Shown: one piece after another, positions 1 to 15,925 of the stretch | How positions within the stretch are numbered: position 1 is the stretch's first letter | How the letters are laid out: each line of letters begins with the position of its first letter | Source: Apricaphanius iberus | Lineage: Eukaryota > Chordata > Actinopteri > Cyprinodontiformes > Aphaniidae | DNA length: 64,000 nt | Direction of reading: 5' to 3' | Assembly (NCBI GenBank): GCA_028564705.1 | Contig: JAPXFQ010002811.1 | Location: 1,984,001 to 2,048,000 of the forward strand | Made by a program: the position numbers and the translations under genes | Notes under the pieces: generated by a model | Told to the model about the DNA's origin: nothing | The model's input: only the letters and a program-made list of their open reading frames with translations | The model's database searches: none

Positions 1-1
1 A

Positions 2-3456
<3,455 letters not shown>

Positions 3457-3679
3457 GTTTTAGAGAAAAAAGATTATAATACTGTGTGATAAATGAGACC
3501 TCTGAGAGTTGTTTTGCATGTTTTTCACGGTAACATCACATTTAACCCCAATGTTTTTTTTCCTCCTTCATGTAAAATATAAACTGTCTTTGGTTTTTCC
3601 GTTTTCAGGACTGATTTTTTATCCCTTTTGTTCTGCTTATTTTTCATTTTTGTAATAGGCCTCATTAATGGGTTTCTCC

Positions 3680-3685
3680 AATAAA
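3680..3685 (+). terminator. polyadenylation signal of PSMD4
   Basis: AATAAA lies 224 bp after the PSMD4 stop codon, followed by A-rich and GT-containing sequence. It is the first canonical hexamer after the stop. Confidence 0.6.
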
Positions 3686-5436
3686 TTTACAGAACAGACG
3701 ATTCGAATACCTCATGGTTACTTGAATAACATTTGTGCTGAAACTGAATTTTTCTTTTGTATTCATAATCATCATCATACATTTAGATGCATCCAATAGA
3801 TTTCTTTATACCAACCAATGATAGAAGAAAATCTTGGATTTAAAGGAATTAGAAAAAGTTGGTCAGTTAGTTTAAAGGCAGAGTTTGACTAATCTTATAT
3901 ATTTCCTGGACAAATGAGCTTATGCTTTAGAGATGCTCTGATATCGGCAGCTGAAGGATGGTGGATGTACTGGATAAAAGATGTTGAAATGGAGAACATC
4001 AGATGAGGTTAATAAAGGAGATGAGTTAGGGAAGGTTCTTCTCAAGATTAATACTAGTGCAGATGAGACTGATGATAGTAGAACATTATTAAATTCAGTA
4101 TTGATTGTAATTAACCCACATTTCCCTGCCTCTTAACTTTTTTTTTCCATCATTGCAGTGTCCCATCCACAGTGAGCTTTAGCACCACAGTCAATAAAAT
4201 AGATTTCAGATATGGTTACCAAAGGGTAAAATTCAACTCACCAAATATATTCTTAGCATTTAAAGCTTATATATATGTTGGGTCTACTATACAGGGTGTC
4301 CCAAACATGGCAAACCATTTTTATTATTCATAGACCATTCATGGCTGCTATTGTGTTGGAAAACACATTTTAACGCTCTCATGGTATTTTCAATTTGATG
4401 CTCTTTATCTAAACATCTTCTAGGGTACCTGAGAAGTACAAAAAATGCAGTGTTAAAAATATGTATGGTAAGTTATTAAAACGTCTGAAGTGAAGGGGAA
4501 ATTTTATACATGAAAATTACAGTGATGTGAAATATTGAATTTAATGTGTGTTGGTTGAATGACAGAAATAACACGATCTGGAAAGTAACTGCAGGTTTGT
4601 ATATTCATACATTCCTACCTTTGCATAGAATCTGATTTTTTTAAAATTCATAATTATGTGTGAAATGTTCAAGTTTTGATTAAAGTATAATCAGTGGGAG
4701 GCCAAAACTTTAAGGGATGTCGCTTTAGAATTGTTTCACTATTTTTAAAATAATAGTAGAAAGTTTGGGAAATTTGTGACAATATGTGAAAATCATAGTT
4801 TGTAATACATACTAAAAGTGCAAAAATACTTCTAATATCAATCAGTCTTGTAATTAGCTAGTCTATGTAAAATATTTTCCCAATACTGCAGTTGTCTGCT
4901 GATCTAACTTCATTGTTGGTTTCAATCTTCTTAGAATGAAAGAAAAGATGAAAGTTGGTTAACTGTGTGATCACAACTTGTTAAAAGACTATAAGAAAAA
5001 AAATCAAAGTTAAAATAGTATGTTTGTGTTTTTGTATGTAAAGACTGGTTTTTGTATCAGTCTAATCAGTTAAAACCTAATAGTTCTCAATACCACTGTG
5101 CAATCTGCAACTTTAAAATAACATTAAAAAATGTATATATTATTTAGGATTTCCTCTAAAAAGTGTTTCTTCTGCCTGAATTTACTTTGTGATTAGATAA
5201 TTTAGTTGGATAATTTTTATCTTTAAAATAACAGGATTTTTTATACAATAGGCATACTTCACATTTTTGTCCGTCTGATTCAATCACAATCAGCGGCGCT
5301 GCAACTAATCATAGGATAGACTGAAGAGATATTGGATGGATGATTAGGTTACTTTAATAACTTTAAATAGAAGCCAATATCATGTGTTGTGATCAATCAG
5401 TCACTTGGTAATCAAGTAGCTTTTTATGGGCAAGTT
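3686..5436. other. intergenic spacer PSMD4-ZNF687, no gene seen
   Basis: AT-rich sequence with many stops in all frames. No exon, RNA gene or convincing transposon terminus was recognised. Confidence 0.5.
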
Positions 5437-5720
5437 AGGCAAGGCAATTTTATTTATATTGCACACTTTCAACACAAGGCAATTCAATGTGCTTTACATT
5501 ATTCAGTGCTAATGAAACCAAATACATGATTAAAAAAAATTAAAATATCATCACTAAAAGATGCGTTAAGTTACTGAAGCATGGAAAATAAAATGTGAGA
5601 GTATGAAATTTAAAAACAAAACAAGACTAAAGAGGTGTAAAAAAAACATTTATGCAAGATAATAAAGATTAAAAACAGACAAAACACAATTAATCCATCA
5701 ATAAAAAGAGAAGGTTTAAA
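5437..5720. repeat. dispersed teleost repeat (LINE 3'-tail type)
   Basis: Begins AAGGCAATTTTATTTATATTG and continues with ACACAAGGCAATTCAATGTG then CTTTACAT, a core that recurs very often in fish genomes. It then runs into an A-rich stretch. It lies just upstream of the ZNF687 promoter region. The family name is not assigned here. Confidence 0.6.
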
Positions 5721-5799
5721 ACCGAACCAAGAGTGGTCAAAAATACATTTGTACTCTTTGTAATTTCTTGCATAGTTGTTTTTTACTAGTAAAAATATG

Positions 5800-6372
5800 C
5801 TGAAGTGGCGCTACTCTTGTGCGCTGGCTGCTCTGCGCTCAGACGCTGAACCTGCGCTTCAGCTGCTGCTGCTCGCCTGTCGCAGAGTTTTTGACGGAAA
5901 ACTGACGGGACCGACAGGAAAAGTCAGGAACCAACTTCGCTAACCGTCAGGTAGCGGAAATGCTCATCATCTCGTATTTGTAGGAGAGAACGGCGCTCGG
6001 TTACTGTGGTTAAATTGCGCCGTAACCATCCGAGTGTTTGGTGCGTTAAATTAAAGCGTTTTAACGTTTCTGTGAGCGGTAGCGTGAGATGCTAATAGTT
6101 AGCGGCTAACGCTGCTAGCAGCTAGCTCCAACTTGTTGCAGCTGAAGTTTGAAAGCTCCGTTCCTCTCCGAGTTTAAACTGTTAGTCGGTTTTTGTGTTC
6201 TGCATACAGTGGGCATATGCATCCAAATAATTTGCATCCTTTTCCGGCAATCTAATTAGTTTAATTCATCTTCTGCTCGGTTAGTAACTCAATATTAACT
6301 CGCAACTGTTAGCTAAGTTCACGCTGCTACCTCTGACTCAGCTGCTACCCTTGCAGGTTTCGGGGCTTGGAG
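5800..6372 (+). promoter_or_regulatory. ZNF687 promoter region and probable non-coding first exon
   Basis: Base composition changes sharply from AT-rich to GC- and CpG-richer sequence at about 5810. A plausible 5' splice donor (CGTCAG|GTAGCG) follows position 5950. A good acceptor (CTACCCTTGCAG) ends at 6356, 16 bp before the ATG at 6373. A short 5' UTR exon ending at 5950, spliced to the first coding exon, is therefore likely. The transcription start itself cannot be fixed from sequence. Confidence 0.5.
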
Positions 6373-9300
6373 ATGGGGGACATGAAGACCCCTGATTTCG
6401 ATGACTTGCTAGCGGCTTTCGACATCCCTGACATTGACGCACAAGAGGCCATTCAGTCTAATCCAGCCGAGCAGCGGGATGGGGGAGTTACTAATGCACC
6501 TGGAGGAAGCAAGAGTGGGACTCCTTCATGCTTCCCCAGCTCTGAGCCGCCTGTTGTCAGCGTTATTGTGAAGAACACGGTTCGGTCTGAGTCTCTGGAG
6601 GAGGAGGAGAGGTCTGCCAGGGAGAAACCCGATAATCCTCCGAGCAGTGCCTTAACCTCTCAGGTTCCCGTCAAGTTAGAGGATTTCACTTCAGAGCTGG
6701 AGCCCAAACTACCTGCCAGCGCTGCCATGGAGCCTCAGATTACCAATGGGTTTAAGGAAGCTCAATCCACCAATCAGGGACAGGCTAGCGCGCAGCCATG
6801 GTCTGAGCCTGCTTCTTTCAGCTCCACGCTGAGTGATAATGAGGTTGATGTTGAAGGAGCTGAATCCACCGCTGATGTTATCAGCAGTTTGTCGCCCCTT
6901 CTGTACCCGCAGTCTTCAGCAGCAGCTGCTCCTACCCCATTGTCGCCCCGGTCCCCACCGCCTCTAATCCCTCGCTCGCCTCAGGGGGCGAAACCTGCTA
7001 ATCCTTTATCTCCTCCTGTACGACAAAACGGAAGCCCGAGGGATGAAACCAGATGTATCGTGGACACGGATGAAGACGAGTCCGATCCGGACTTTGGGAG
7101 TCCACTGGTGATCCAGGAGAGCCCAGAACCGATGATGTTCTCCCCTCCAAAACGCGCGCGGCGTGGAAGATTACATTCAGATCTTCCTCAGGTGTTCGAA
7201 AGTGCGTCTTCTCTCTTTCCTCAGCCTCCGAATCTCTCTGCAAAGCCTAAATCGCCGAAAGAGGAAGTTGAACAGCCTTTCAAACCCAGGTCTCCCTCAA
7301 CAGCTCCAGAACCCCAGGCCCGCTCTTCCATCGACACAAACCCGGCGGTGCTGAGAGAGGACAAATACCCCGAGCACGTGATTGATGAGAGGGATTCACC
7401 TGAGAGTCCACCTCCCAGTGAGACGGGCCTTCTGTTCAACAAAAGCAGCAGCCCTGATTTGGGTTCAAGACCTGCCCCAGATCTGAGTCGGGAGAAACTC
7501 CCAGAAAAAGATCCGCCCGCTGAAGCCGAGCGCAGAGAGGACGGATCAGAGGAAGCTGAAAATGTGGGCAAAAACGTGACCGCAGACGGAGACAATTCAG
7601 ATGAGAATAACCATGCTGGTAGCCAGCCCACAGAGACGCCGTCCTCTCCACCCAGACCACTCAAGGTTAAAATCAAAATGCCAACAGGCAGCATCACAAG
7701 GACTGTTGCTAATCTGGCCCCCAAACGAGTCACAAAAGCATCCACAAAGGACGCTGAGAGCTCCAAACCGTCTCCAGAAGGCCCGGCCGTAAAGTCCAGG
7801 AAAGAGCTACCGCATCAGTCGGAGTTGCCCGCGGCGGTAACGCGGGACGGTGTGAGTACGGTGAAGGAGAAAAGGCCCAGAGTGTCGCCTACAGCCGTGA
7901 GCATCACAAAAACTGCAACGCTGCCGTCCGTCTCGTCCTCCTCCAGGGCAAACCCGGTAGCGATCAACCTCCGCAGCCTTGGCAAAAAAACTCTCAACAG
8001 CGGGATCGCCCCTCTGGCTCCTCAAGCCAGCAGCAGGCCGGCCTCTATCGTCAACAACACAGGGGCGATCATCTCCAAGAGTCAGACCAACCTGGTGGAA
8101 GCCTTCAACAAGATCCTCAATAACAAAAACCTGCTTCCCTGTTATAAACCAGACCTGAGCTCCCCAGTTCCGGCAGAGTGGGGCATTTCCCTTCCTGCAC
8201 AGGTGAGCCCACACCGCTGCCTCATCAGCAGCTAGGCTCATTTAGAGAAATGTATCAAGCTGGTTTCAGTCTCTTCTAACCTATTTGTTTCTGAATAAAT
8301 AAGTCGCTCTGTTCTTGTCGAGGTGTAAAAATCCTCCACATGTACATCAGACGAACACTTTTCAGGCTGCTTGGTTTCCCCGCAGGGCTACCGCTGTCTG
8401 GAGTGTGGCGACGCCTTCGCCCTGGAGCAGAGTTTGGCGCAGCACTACGACAGGCGCTCGCTCCGGATCGAGGTGACGTGCAATCACTGCGCCAAGCGGC
8501 TGGCCTTCTTCAACAAGTGCAGCCTGCTCCTGCACGCCCGGGAGCACAAAGAGAAAGGCCTGATCATGCAGTGCTCTCACCTGGTCATGAAGCCCGTACC
8601 CGTGGAGCAGATGATCAGCCAGCCTGAGCCGACAGCCGCAGCAGGAGGTGAGAGGAAGAATAACGTCCTCTTTTTTTTAGTTTTTTTTCCCCCGCCTAAA
8701 GCGATTACTGTCGTATTCATGATGATCAAACTTTTTCATCTTTACTGCTTGTAGGCCAGGTCGCTGTAAAGGTGACACATCATGCCGCACCTTCCAAGAA
8801 AGAAGCAGATATGCTGCAGTACACCAGTAATAAATGCCCAGAGTGTCAGACTCAGTTCAGCAGCAAAGAGGAGGTTTCAGACCATTTTCAAGAGATCAAG
8901 CCAGCTAAAAGCACTGTAAGTGTTCCTTATGTTCTGTCCACCTTTGGAGCGAAAGTGAGAGTTAAAAAGATGAAATCCCAAACGAACGCGTCTCATCTCG
9001 ATGAGTTCTCCAGCAGCATGGTGAAACGTGGTGGTGGCGGCATCATGCTGTGGGGATGGTTTTCTTTAGCAGGAGCAGATGACAGAAACTAGGGGTGTGG
9101 GTAGATGGTGTGCTATGAACTATTAGTGATATTTTATAATATTCCCCACTTTGGCTTTTTTCATTCCTTGCTTCTTTCTACTCTTAGATCCGTTTGGTTT
9201 CCAGTTAGGGGTGGGCGATATGGCAAAAATAGAATATCACGATTTTTCAATTATATCATCACAATTTATATTTTATCACGATTTTTTTAAAATGATGAAC

Positions 9301-12300
9301 CAACAAAACTTAAATCACACTTAAAAGAAAGGACACATTAAATAAATAAATTCATTAGGGGTAACGACTTATATGGCTATCTCACACCAGAGAGGATAGA
9401 AATACAGGACAAAAATTACACACAATCGGAATTTATATTCTGAGAAAATAAGTATTTTCTCATCAGTGTAATAAAAATAAAAAGGAGTATTCCTCTAAAG
9501 ATACCTTAAGTGTGTTCTCCAGTCTTTGGGTTTTTTTCACAGTCGATTTAATACATGAACATAATGTTAATAGTTTTTTGGTTCAGGATGATTGGCACCT
9601 GTCTTACACAGTATAGCTACTCCAAAAGTTTCCATGGTAACACACCCAAAAATTTGTCCTAGATTAAAGGTACACATGTCCAGCATCTCCTGATGTAAAG
9701 TAGTAATTAACTTAGTGGTCATATTTGCAGCTGTGGCTCGTTAAAGTCAGCGATGTTGCTTGCCGCAATATTGCGACTTTGGCGCTTAGAGGGTTAAGAA
9801 CACTTTTAGATGATGTCACGTTGCCCTGACTGATATGTGTTTACCTCATTCTTATCCATTTCCTCCCTGCTACCTGTAGTCCTGCACAGAGTGCTCTCCT
9901 CCGATGCTCCTGCCCAACAGCTGCAGTGCAGCAGCCCATCAGCGAGTCCACCAAGGGTCCGCGCCGCACGTCTGCCCAGAGTGCGGCGGCACCGCCAAGC
10001 AGCAGCTGCTTCAGAAACACCTGCAGGAGAGCTGCTTGCACTATTCCCGCCGCATTGGCTACAGGTACAATCAAACGAAGCTCGTCTGTGCTTCTAAGCT
10101 ACCACACAGCATTCCTTATTTTCAGTTGAATTGTAAGGATTCACTTTTTTACAGACATTATTGCTCATAAAATACTACTACTGCTCTTCCAAACCAATCA
10201 TGTTTCTCCTTCGCGTTGCTCTGTGCAGATGTTCCAGCTGCCTGGTGGTGTTTGGGGGGCTGAACTCGGTGAAGTCCCACATCCAGCAGGCTCATTGCGA
10301 CATGTTCCACAAATGCCCCAGCTGCCCCATGGCCTTCAAATCCGCTCCCAGCATCCAGAACCACATCTCCACTCAACATTCAGAGCGCACTGACGCAAAG
10401 GCCATGTAAGTACAGGTCATTCATGTTCATACGCGCACTAAACCGTCTTTATCCAGTGGAGTGACGCGGCTGTTTTTACAACCCCTTTGCAGGCTGATTT
10501 ATAAATGTGTCATGTGTGACACAGTTTTCACTCACAAGCCACTGCTGTATGCCCACTTTGACACTCACTTAACCAATCAGAAGGTGCACGTGTTCAAATG
10601 CCCCGAGTGCACCAAGCTGTTTTCTCAGAGGAATTCCCTGCTGGATCATTTCAAGGTACGTTTCCGTGTGCGTTAAGGAAGCAGAAGTCACCCGTAGCGG
10701 TCGTCTGACTCAGATGTTTTCTGTTTGACGCTTTCTCTACCGTAGACCCACAAGACTCCCACGTTGAAAGAAGAGCTGCCTTCACATCCAACTCCTGCCT
10801 CACATCTAGCTGGGAAATCGGAGAGTTCAGAGGAGGAAAGGATGGATAAAGAGAAAGTCAAGCCTGAAAAGATGAAAGCGCCTACAGTGTGGAAATGTCG
10901 CTCCTGCAACACCCAGTTTACGGAACGGGAGGAATACATCGCACACATGGGCGAGCAGCACGGCAAGGTCAGGGAAGCCTCTCCAGCCAAAACATACGCT
11001 CCGACTAAATTATTAGACACAGCTAGAAATGAACTGATATGGTCATACTATTCTTTTCTATAACATTTAGTTTCTGAAGAAGTTCCCCTGCAACAAATGT
11101 GAGAGCTCCTTCACCACCACGTCCAGCATGAGGCGCCACATCAGAGATAAACACAAAGTCATGAACCGCGGCTTCCGCTGCCAGTGAGTTTACAGCTCCA
11201 TACAGTCGACTTCCTCCTGGGTGGGACACAACCCAGTTCCCAGAACTCTGCTTTATCTCACATCCATTATTTTCACTCCCATGTCTGGATCAAATACGAT
11301 TTCAAACCGTTATATTTTAACTTCAGTATGCAGATCTGAAAAGGACGAATATAGGTGCGTCTTACCAAATCAAAAATTCATCGAAAAAGTGCAATTTTAT
11401 TAATTCAAATAAAACGAATCAAAACTCATATGAATGTGTTGCATCATTGCAACATCGGTGTGTGGAAATCGGATATTGCAAATAACAGTTTGAAACAAAA
11501 TGACTAATCCTGGTGTTTGTGTACTAATGTAATCGTAAATAATCTTGTGATATGATATATCGCGGTACTATGAGTAAGACTATTAAAATTGAATTTAACT
11601 TGAAAGACTTTTCAGCATTCAACACTCCTATCTGTTTCATGCTTAACACATCCAGTTTTATTACTGTGTCTGGTTGATCCGCTGGAACGAAGAAGATGAA
11701 AACAGCCACCAACTACCAGTTATAGTTTTATCAATTTTAACACAAAAGTTACTCTCATCATAAATGGTTCCATTTAAATTCTACAAAACAAAATAAATAA
11801 AGCTCAACACAATATCATGACGTAAAATATGAAGATATTGGGGTATTGATATTTTCTTACATCCCTAGTATCTACATATGTGTAAGATAATAAAATGAAT
11901 AAAAATCGATAAATTGCTTTTGATTGTCAATACAATATTGTGACATGAAATGGTGCAATATATCGATGTATTGATGTTTTCTTACATCCCTGAATGTAAT
12001 GTTCAATTAGTTGGATGGCGCGTCGCTGCAGTCGATGCCCACACAGAATGACTGCTCAAGATGCGAGTAAAGTTTGCACTGATATCGTCATCACAGTAAT
12101 TAAAGATTAAAATCGCTCTGTAGCGGTGCGAACCAGACATATCTTTTAAGTCGTCGCTTTCGTCTAGCTCAAAATCTCCAGAAATGGATGTGTTATATAT
12201 TTAATTCCTCTGCCGCTCTGTTTTTTACTCAAATATAGAGTGAATGTGATCCTATGACCGTGGAGGGCAGCGGTGTGCATGCCAGCGTAAATAGCCTGCT

Positions 12301-13537
12301 GGAAATTCATCAGAACAACCAAACATGTCAGAATTGTGGAAAACTTCAATTTAGTGTTTTAAGAAGTCGGTTTGCTTGTTAAAAAAATATTTCAGATGTA
12401 TACATTTTCAATACAAAAGGCCAAATGTTGGATCAGGACTTAAAATAGGATGGGATTTGAGGTTAGAAGATCGGATCAGGATCAGAGGACTAAAATGCTG
12501 ATCTGGACTTCTCTACTATTTAGATAATCAACAACCTAAAAGTTTATTCAAATGTGCAATAAAACAAACCAAGAGCAATAATTGTAACAGTAAAACCTTC
12601 TGAAAAAAAAACAAAAAACATTTGTTTTATCTTCTCTAGCTTAGTAAAAGCTTTTCTTACAGCTATAAACAATAAGTCTGTGTGATTTTTATTTTATTTT
12701 ATTTTTTTAGATATTGCTCTGAGAGTAAGAAAGCCTTCAGCAGTCGATCAATGTTGGAGAGGCACATCCAGATGAGACACAGCATGAACATCCCGGCTCA
12801 GGACTCACTTAGGGTGAGTGACTTTCACTGCTGAACGTCTAACTGGAAGCCAAAAGCTGGAGACATTTAGATGACTTAAAAAGAAAGCTGAATATTTGCG
12901 TCTGCTCTGCACACAGGGAGGGGATGAAGGCGAAAGCTCTTCAGAGCAGGACAGCGGTCTGGTGTCCCGCAGGAGACGTCGAGCAGCGGTGAAGACGGAG
13001 CAGGACGCAGAGGCAGCAGACAGAACGAGTCCAGTGAAGAAGCTGCGCTCGTCCTCCTCTGCTCCTTACACCCAGCATGAGTCGGGCTTCAGCTGTGCTC
13101 CCTGTGGCTTCGCCACGGAGGACAAGCCGACGTTCCTGGAGCACATCGGCCAGCACAGGCGGGGGGGAGCCGAGGGCGGCGGTCTGCAGTGCCTGCAGTG
13201 CGGCGCCTGCTTCACGTCCCCGTCGTCCCTGTCCCGCCATCGCTTCATCATTCACAAGGTCAAAGATGCTTTCAGCGACAGCCAGCAAACCCTCGGCGTG
13301 CCTCCGTCGCCCTCTGCTGGAAGCATCAAGAACCACGACGACAGGAGCGCTCTGAACGGTTGTGAACCAGCTTCACCCTCCAGTCAACCTGTAGCGGGTC
13401 AGGGGAAGGAAGAGGAGGGAGCACTGGTCTGTAAGGTGTGTGGGAGACACTTTGAAAAAGCAACAGATCTCAACACACACTTCAGAACTCATGGGATGGC
13501 TTTTATTATTGCAAGGAATGCAGCGAAGACGACCTAG
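6373..13537 (+). CDS. znf687: zinc finger protein 687
   Basis: Large C2H2 nuclear protein, known in mammals as a partner of ZNF592 and ZMYND8 in a transcriptional (Z3) complex. Coding exons: 6373-8202, 8386-8647, 8755-8915, 9880-10064, 10229-10405, 10493-10655, 10746-10967, 11071-11183, 12711-12813 and 12917-13537. They join in phase to 1278 aa (the human protein is about 1240). The start [20 protein letters not shown] matches the family; an in-frame TTG six bases upstream is not a start. Residues 1-610, all in exon 1, are a Pro/Ser-rich region with [19 protein letters not shown] and [17 protein letters not shown] motifs. From exon 2 on there are about 15 C2H2-like fingers, e.g. [20 protein letters not shown] and, last, [10 protein letters not shown], ending in [10 protein letters not shown]. 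The fifth finger ([11 protein letters not shown]) lacks its usual aromatic residue. Introns 3 and 8 hold transposon debris. Confidence 0.96.
8985..9092 (+). mobile_element. short Tc1/mariner transposase remnant
   Basis: In ZNF687 intron 3, the translated stretch [17 protein letters not shown] matches the conserved block GGGS(I/V)MLWGCFS found in Tc1-like fish transposases. Only about 100 bp remain and no ends are visible. Confidence 0.6.
9208..9830. repeat. degraded MITE-like sequence in ZNF687 intron 3
   Basis: Starts GGGGTGGGCGATATGGCAAA followed by repeated ATATCACGATTT-type motifs, a terminus style typical of hAT-derived fish MITEs. The far end is not clear, so the right boundary is approximate. 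Confidence 0.4.
11400..12000. repeat. cluster of MITE ends in ZNF687 intron 8
   Basis: Two similar right-hand termini occur about 120 bp apart: ATATTTTCTTACATCCCTAG near 11872 and GATGTTTTCTTACATCCCTG near 11992. Each is preceded by AATATATCGATG-type motifs. The inverse terminus GGGATGTAAGAAAATATAG is seen at 18411. This suggests one family with copies in both ZNF687 and the mesothelin-like gene. Confidence 0.5.
12420..12515. repeat. fragment related to the hAT-like element at 1555-2413
   Basis: Contains AGATCGGATCAGGATCAGAG and neighbouring GATCTGGACTTCTC motifs like the subterminal GATCCGATCT repeats of the PSMD4 intron element. No clean ends were found. Confidence 0.3.
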
Positions 13538-15330
13538 AATGGTTATATCTAAGTGCCTTTCACTCATGTGAGGGCCCTGCATGTGTGCACTATATCAACC
13601 AAAGATTGTTTGTTTGAAGTTTCTAAAACAGTTGAATGCTCCTGACCGTTTGAGAAAAGCCTTAACCCTCTGATTCTCAGGATCTGCTGCTTACCGTCTG
13701 TTTCATCAGGATACTGATCTGATTTAACCTCCTGATCACTGCTGTGACCACATTAACATTAAATAAGTGCCTGGAGAAAACTGTGACAGTTGTTTTAACT
13801 CAACCCTGCTACGATCATGAAAGCAGTTTCACTTGATGTTTAAAAATACTGATTAAATCATTTTTGAGGCTACTGAGGCGTCCTCTAAAGTCTTGCTTAA
13901 AAATCACAGCAGCAGCTTGAATTTAGCTAATTTCCTGAAAACCATTTTCTAAAGCGTGTTCTACATTTATTAGTTCTGCCTGACTTGTTTATATTTCATG
14001 ATTTCCTTTTTAATATTTATTAAAGCAGGGTTCCTATAATTTTTTCAGTGCAAAATTCGAGATTCAAACCTAAATTTTCCAACACATTCTGGACATTTAC
14101 ATAGAAAATATTTATTTTGTTAGGCTTCATTGTCTGTACATTCTACAAACCATGAAACAACACGGTTCTAAAAGTTTTTTTAGGGTAAAGTTCTGTTTTT
14201 GATTTTTTTGGGGGTATTTAATTAATCTTTTTAAAAATACAATACTTAGGTTTAATGTATAATGCTAGTTTTTGACTGGGTTACTGTAAACTAAGTGGAG
14301 CAGTTTGTTAACTTTTGTCTAAGAAAATTTTAAAAAAAGTGTCCGTGCTAAACTGGTCCGATTTCAAATCCTATTCTGAAAACAAAAAACTGTGAGGCTG
14401 TATTTTCTGATTTCTTTTTGTTTGTTTTTCTGTCAGTCAAAAACCCGAACATTTAACATGTTGGGACAAAATGATACGTTGTGATTAAGATAAAGGGTAA
14501 CTATGCAAATTCAAGAAATGTTCCTGCTGACATTCAATTTTTAAATGGTGAAAGCAACATGAACCTTTTTAAAATCGATTTCATCAAAGATTTTGAAAAC
14601 TTTTCTCACCTAAATAGCTACTGAATAGAAATAAGATGTATCAGTGTAACATTTAAGATAAAAATAGTTTATATTTTAAATGCCCTATTAAAAAATCTAC
14701 AAGCTATGTGCTTTGGAAAATTGTCGACAATAATGTGACTTGTAGATCCAATTTATTAAGTATGGAAACTGTGGAAAAACAACTTTAACACCTTTTTAAA
14801 TTGAATGTACTTAATGTAAGATGAACTGATTTATATCTTAGTGAGCTGAAATGGAAGTAAACGATATTTTTGTTACTTCAGCAAATGTTTCTGTAAATCT
14901 TTAAAAAAAAATACTGTACGCAAAAACTATATTTGATGTAAATTTTTTATGCTTCTCTTTAGTAAGTGGGAGGATGTTGATTGTTTTTTGTTAGCTTAGG
15001 ATCTGTGTAAAAAATAAAAATGAACGTTAATGAAACTAAGATGAGTTATTTTTGACTCACATCAAAGCAAATATTTCTCAATAGAAACCTTACCCAGGTG
15101 ATGGCTTTGTGAAATTAATTTTTTCCTTATCGACCTTGTCTGGCTATAGAAGCAACGCATTTATGAAATAGACCAGATTCAGTAATTTAATTTAGTGCTC
15201 AGTCTGATTCCTAATTTAACTTCCTAAAATCGTTTCTGTTTTCTGTTTCTGTTCCACCAACCTCTCAAAACAACTTTTGTGTTAACATCAACGGAGTACT
15301 TTCTACAGTAATTAAAAACTTCTACATGAA
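13538..15330 (+). other. probable long 3' UTR of ZNF687
   Basis: No exon or transposon terminus was seen between the ZNF687 stop and the polyadenylation hexamer at 15331. The stretch is AT-rich and stop-laden, as expected of a long 3' UTR. An earlier cleavage site is possible. Confidence 0.4.
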
Positions 15331-15336
15331 AATAAA
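15331..15336 (+). terminator. candidate polyadenylation signal of ZNF687
   Basis: AATAAA in the plus direction, about 1.8 kb after the ZNF687 stop, followed within 40 bp by a T/G-rich stretch (CTCTTTTGGTCTC). It lies only 36 bp from an opposing signal for the minus-strand gene. Confidence 0.4.
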
Positions 15337-15371
15337 AACTGGCTTCAATTGACTCTTTTGGTCTCAAATGT

Positions 15372-15377
15372 TTTATT
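15372..15377 (-). terminator. candidate polyadenylation signal of the mesothelin-like gene
   Basis: TTTATT on the plus strand is AATAAA on the minus strand, in the context CAGCAATAAAACATT. It lies about 550 bp after the stop codon at 15926-15928. Confidence 0.4.
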
Positions 15378-15629
15378 GCTGTTAATAGATAGATCTCTAC
15401 TCAATTTAATCCTGTACCCTTTTCCAAAAAAATATACATTTTACATAAAGTATTCCCTTCCATTCTAATAAAACATGCTAATTAATATATATTGAAATAT
15501 TTAACCAGTACACAGCTTAGTTTGATAAAGTTGATTATAACCATACACCTTTGTAGTCAGAGTGTAAAAATATAAATCTTAACTACCAAAAGGACCATTC
15601 TGGAAGCATCACGTCGTACAGAAGTCCTG

Positions 15630-15706
15630 TCAGGATAAATTCTCCAAAATGTGACAAAGCGTCCGAAGCAGAACCGGCTTCATGAAGGTGGAGATACATT
15701 CTAGAC
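15630..15706 (-). pseudogene. decayed second copy of the terminal GPI-tail exon
   Basis: Read on the minus strand, this segment translates LECISTFMKPVLL before diverging. The true last exon (15926-16008) reads LEGISTFMKPVLF. The nucleotide match is about 36 of 43 and the frame is the same. After the match the copy reads RTLCHILENLS then stop (15630-15632), without the hydrophobic run needed for GPI attachment. I see no good splice acceptor in front of it. It lies in the presumed 3' UTR of the mesothelin-like gene. It could also be an unused alternative last exon. Confidence 0.5.
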
Positions 15707-15925
15707 ATAAATATACACTCTTACAATATGTACATGTGATAAAAATATGTACCCATAACCCTTAAACACAAAGTAATCTTATAAATAATTCCTACAGTTA
15801 TATAGTGTAAATAATCTAAGGCTTAAATACAATCAAGACAAAGTATATATTGTGGAAAAAGTGCTTTATGAAGAAAACTCCTTTGGCGGTTCTGGCTGCT
15901 GCAGCAGGATGAGATGAATCCATTT

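Noticed and set aside
7221..7766. 181-codon minus-strand frame inside ZNF687 exon 1
   Set aside because: It is a mirror of a long GC-rich coding exon on the other strand, with no independent gene features.
9102..9290. Plus-strand frame in ZNF687 intron 3
   Set aside because: It is an AT-rich intron frame overlapping transposon debris, with no conserved motif.
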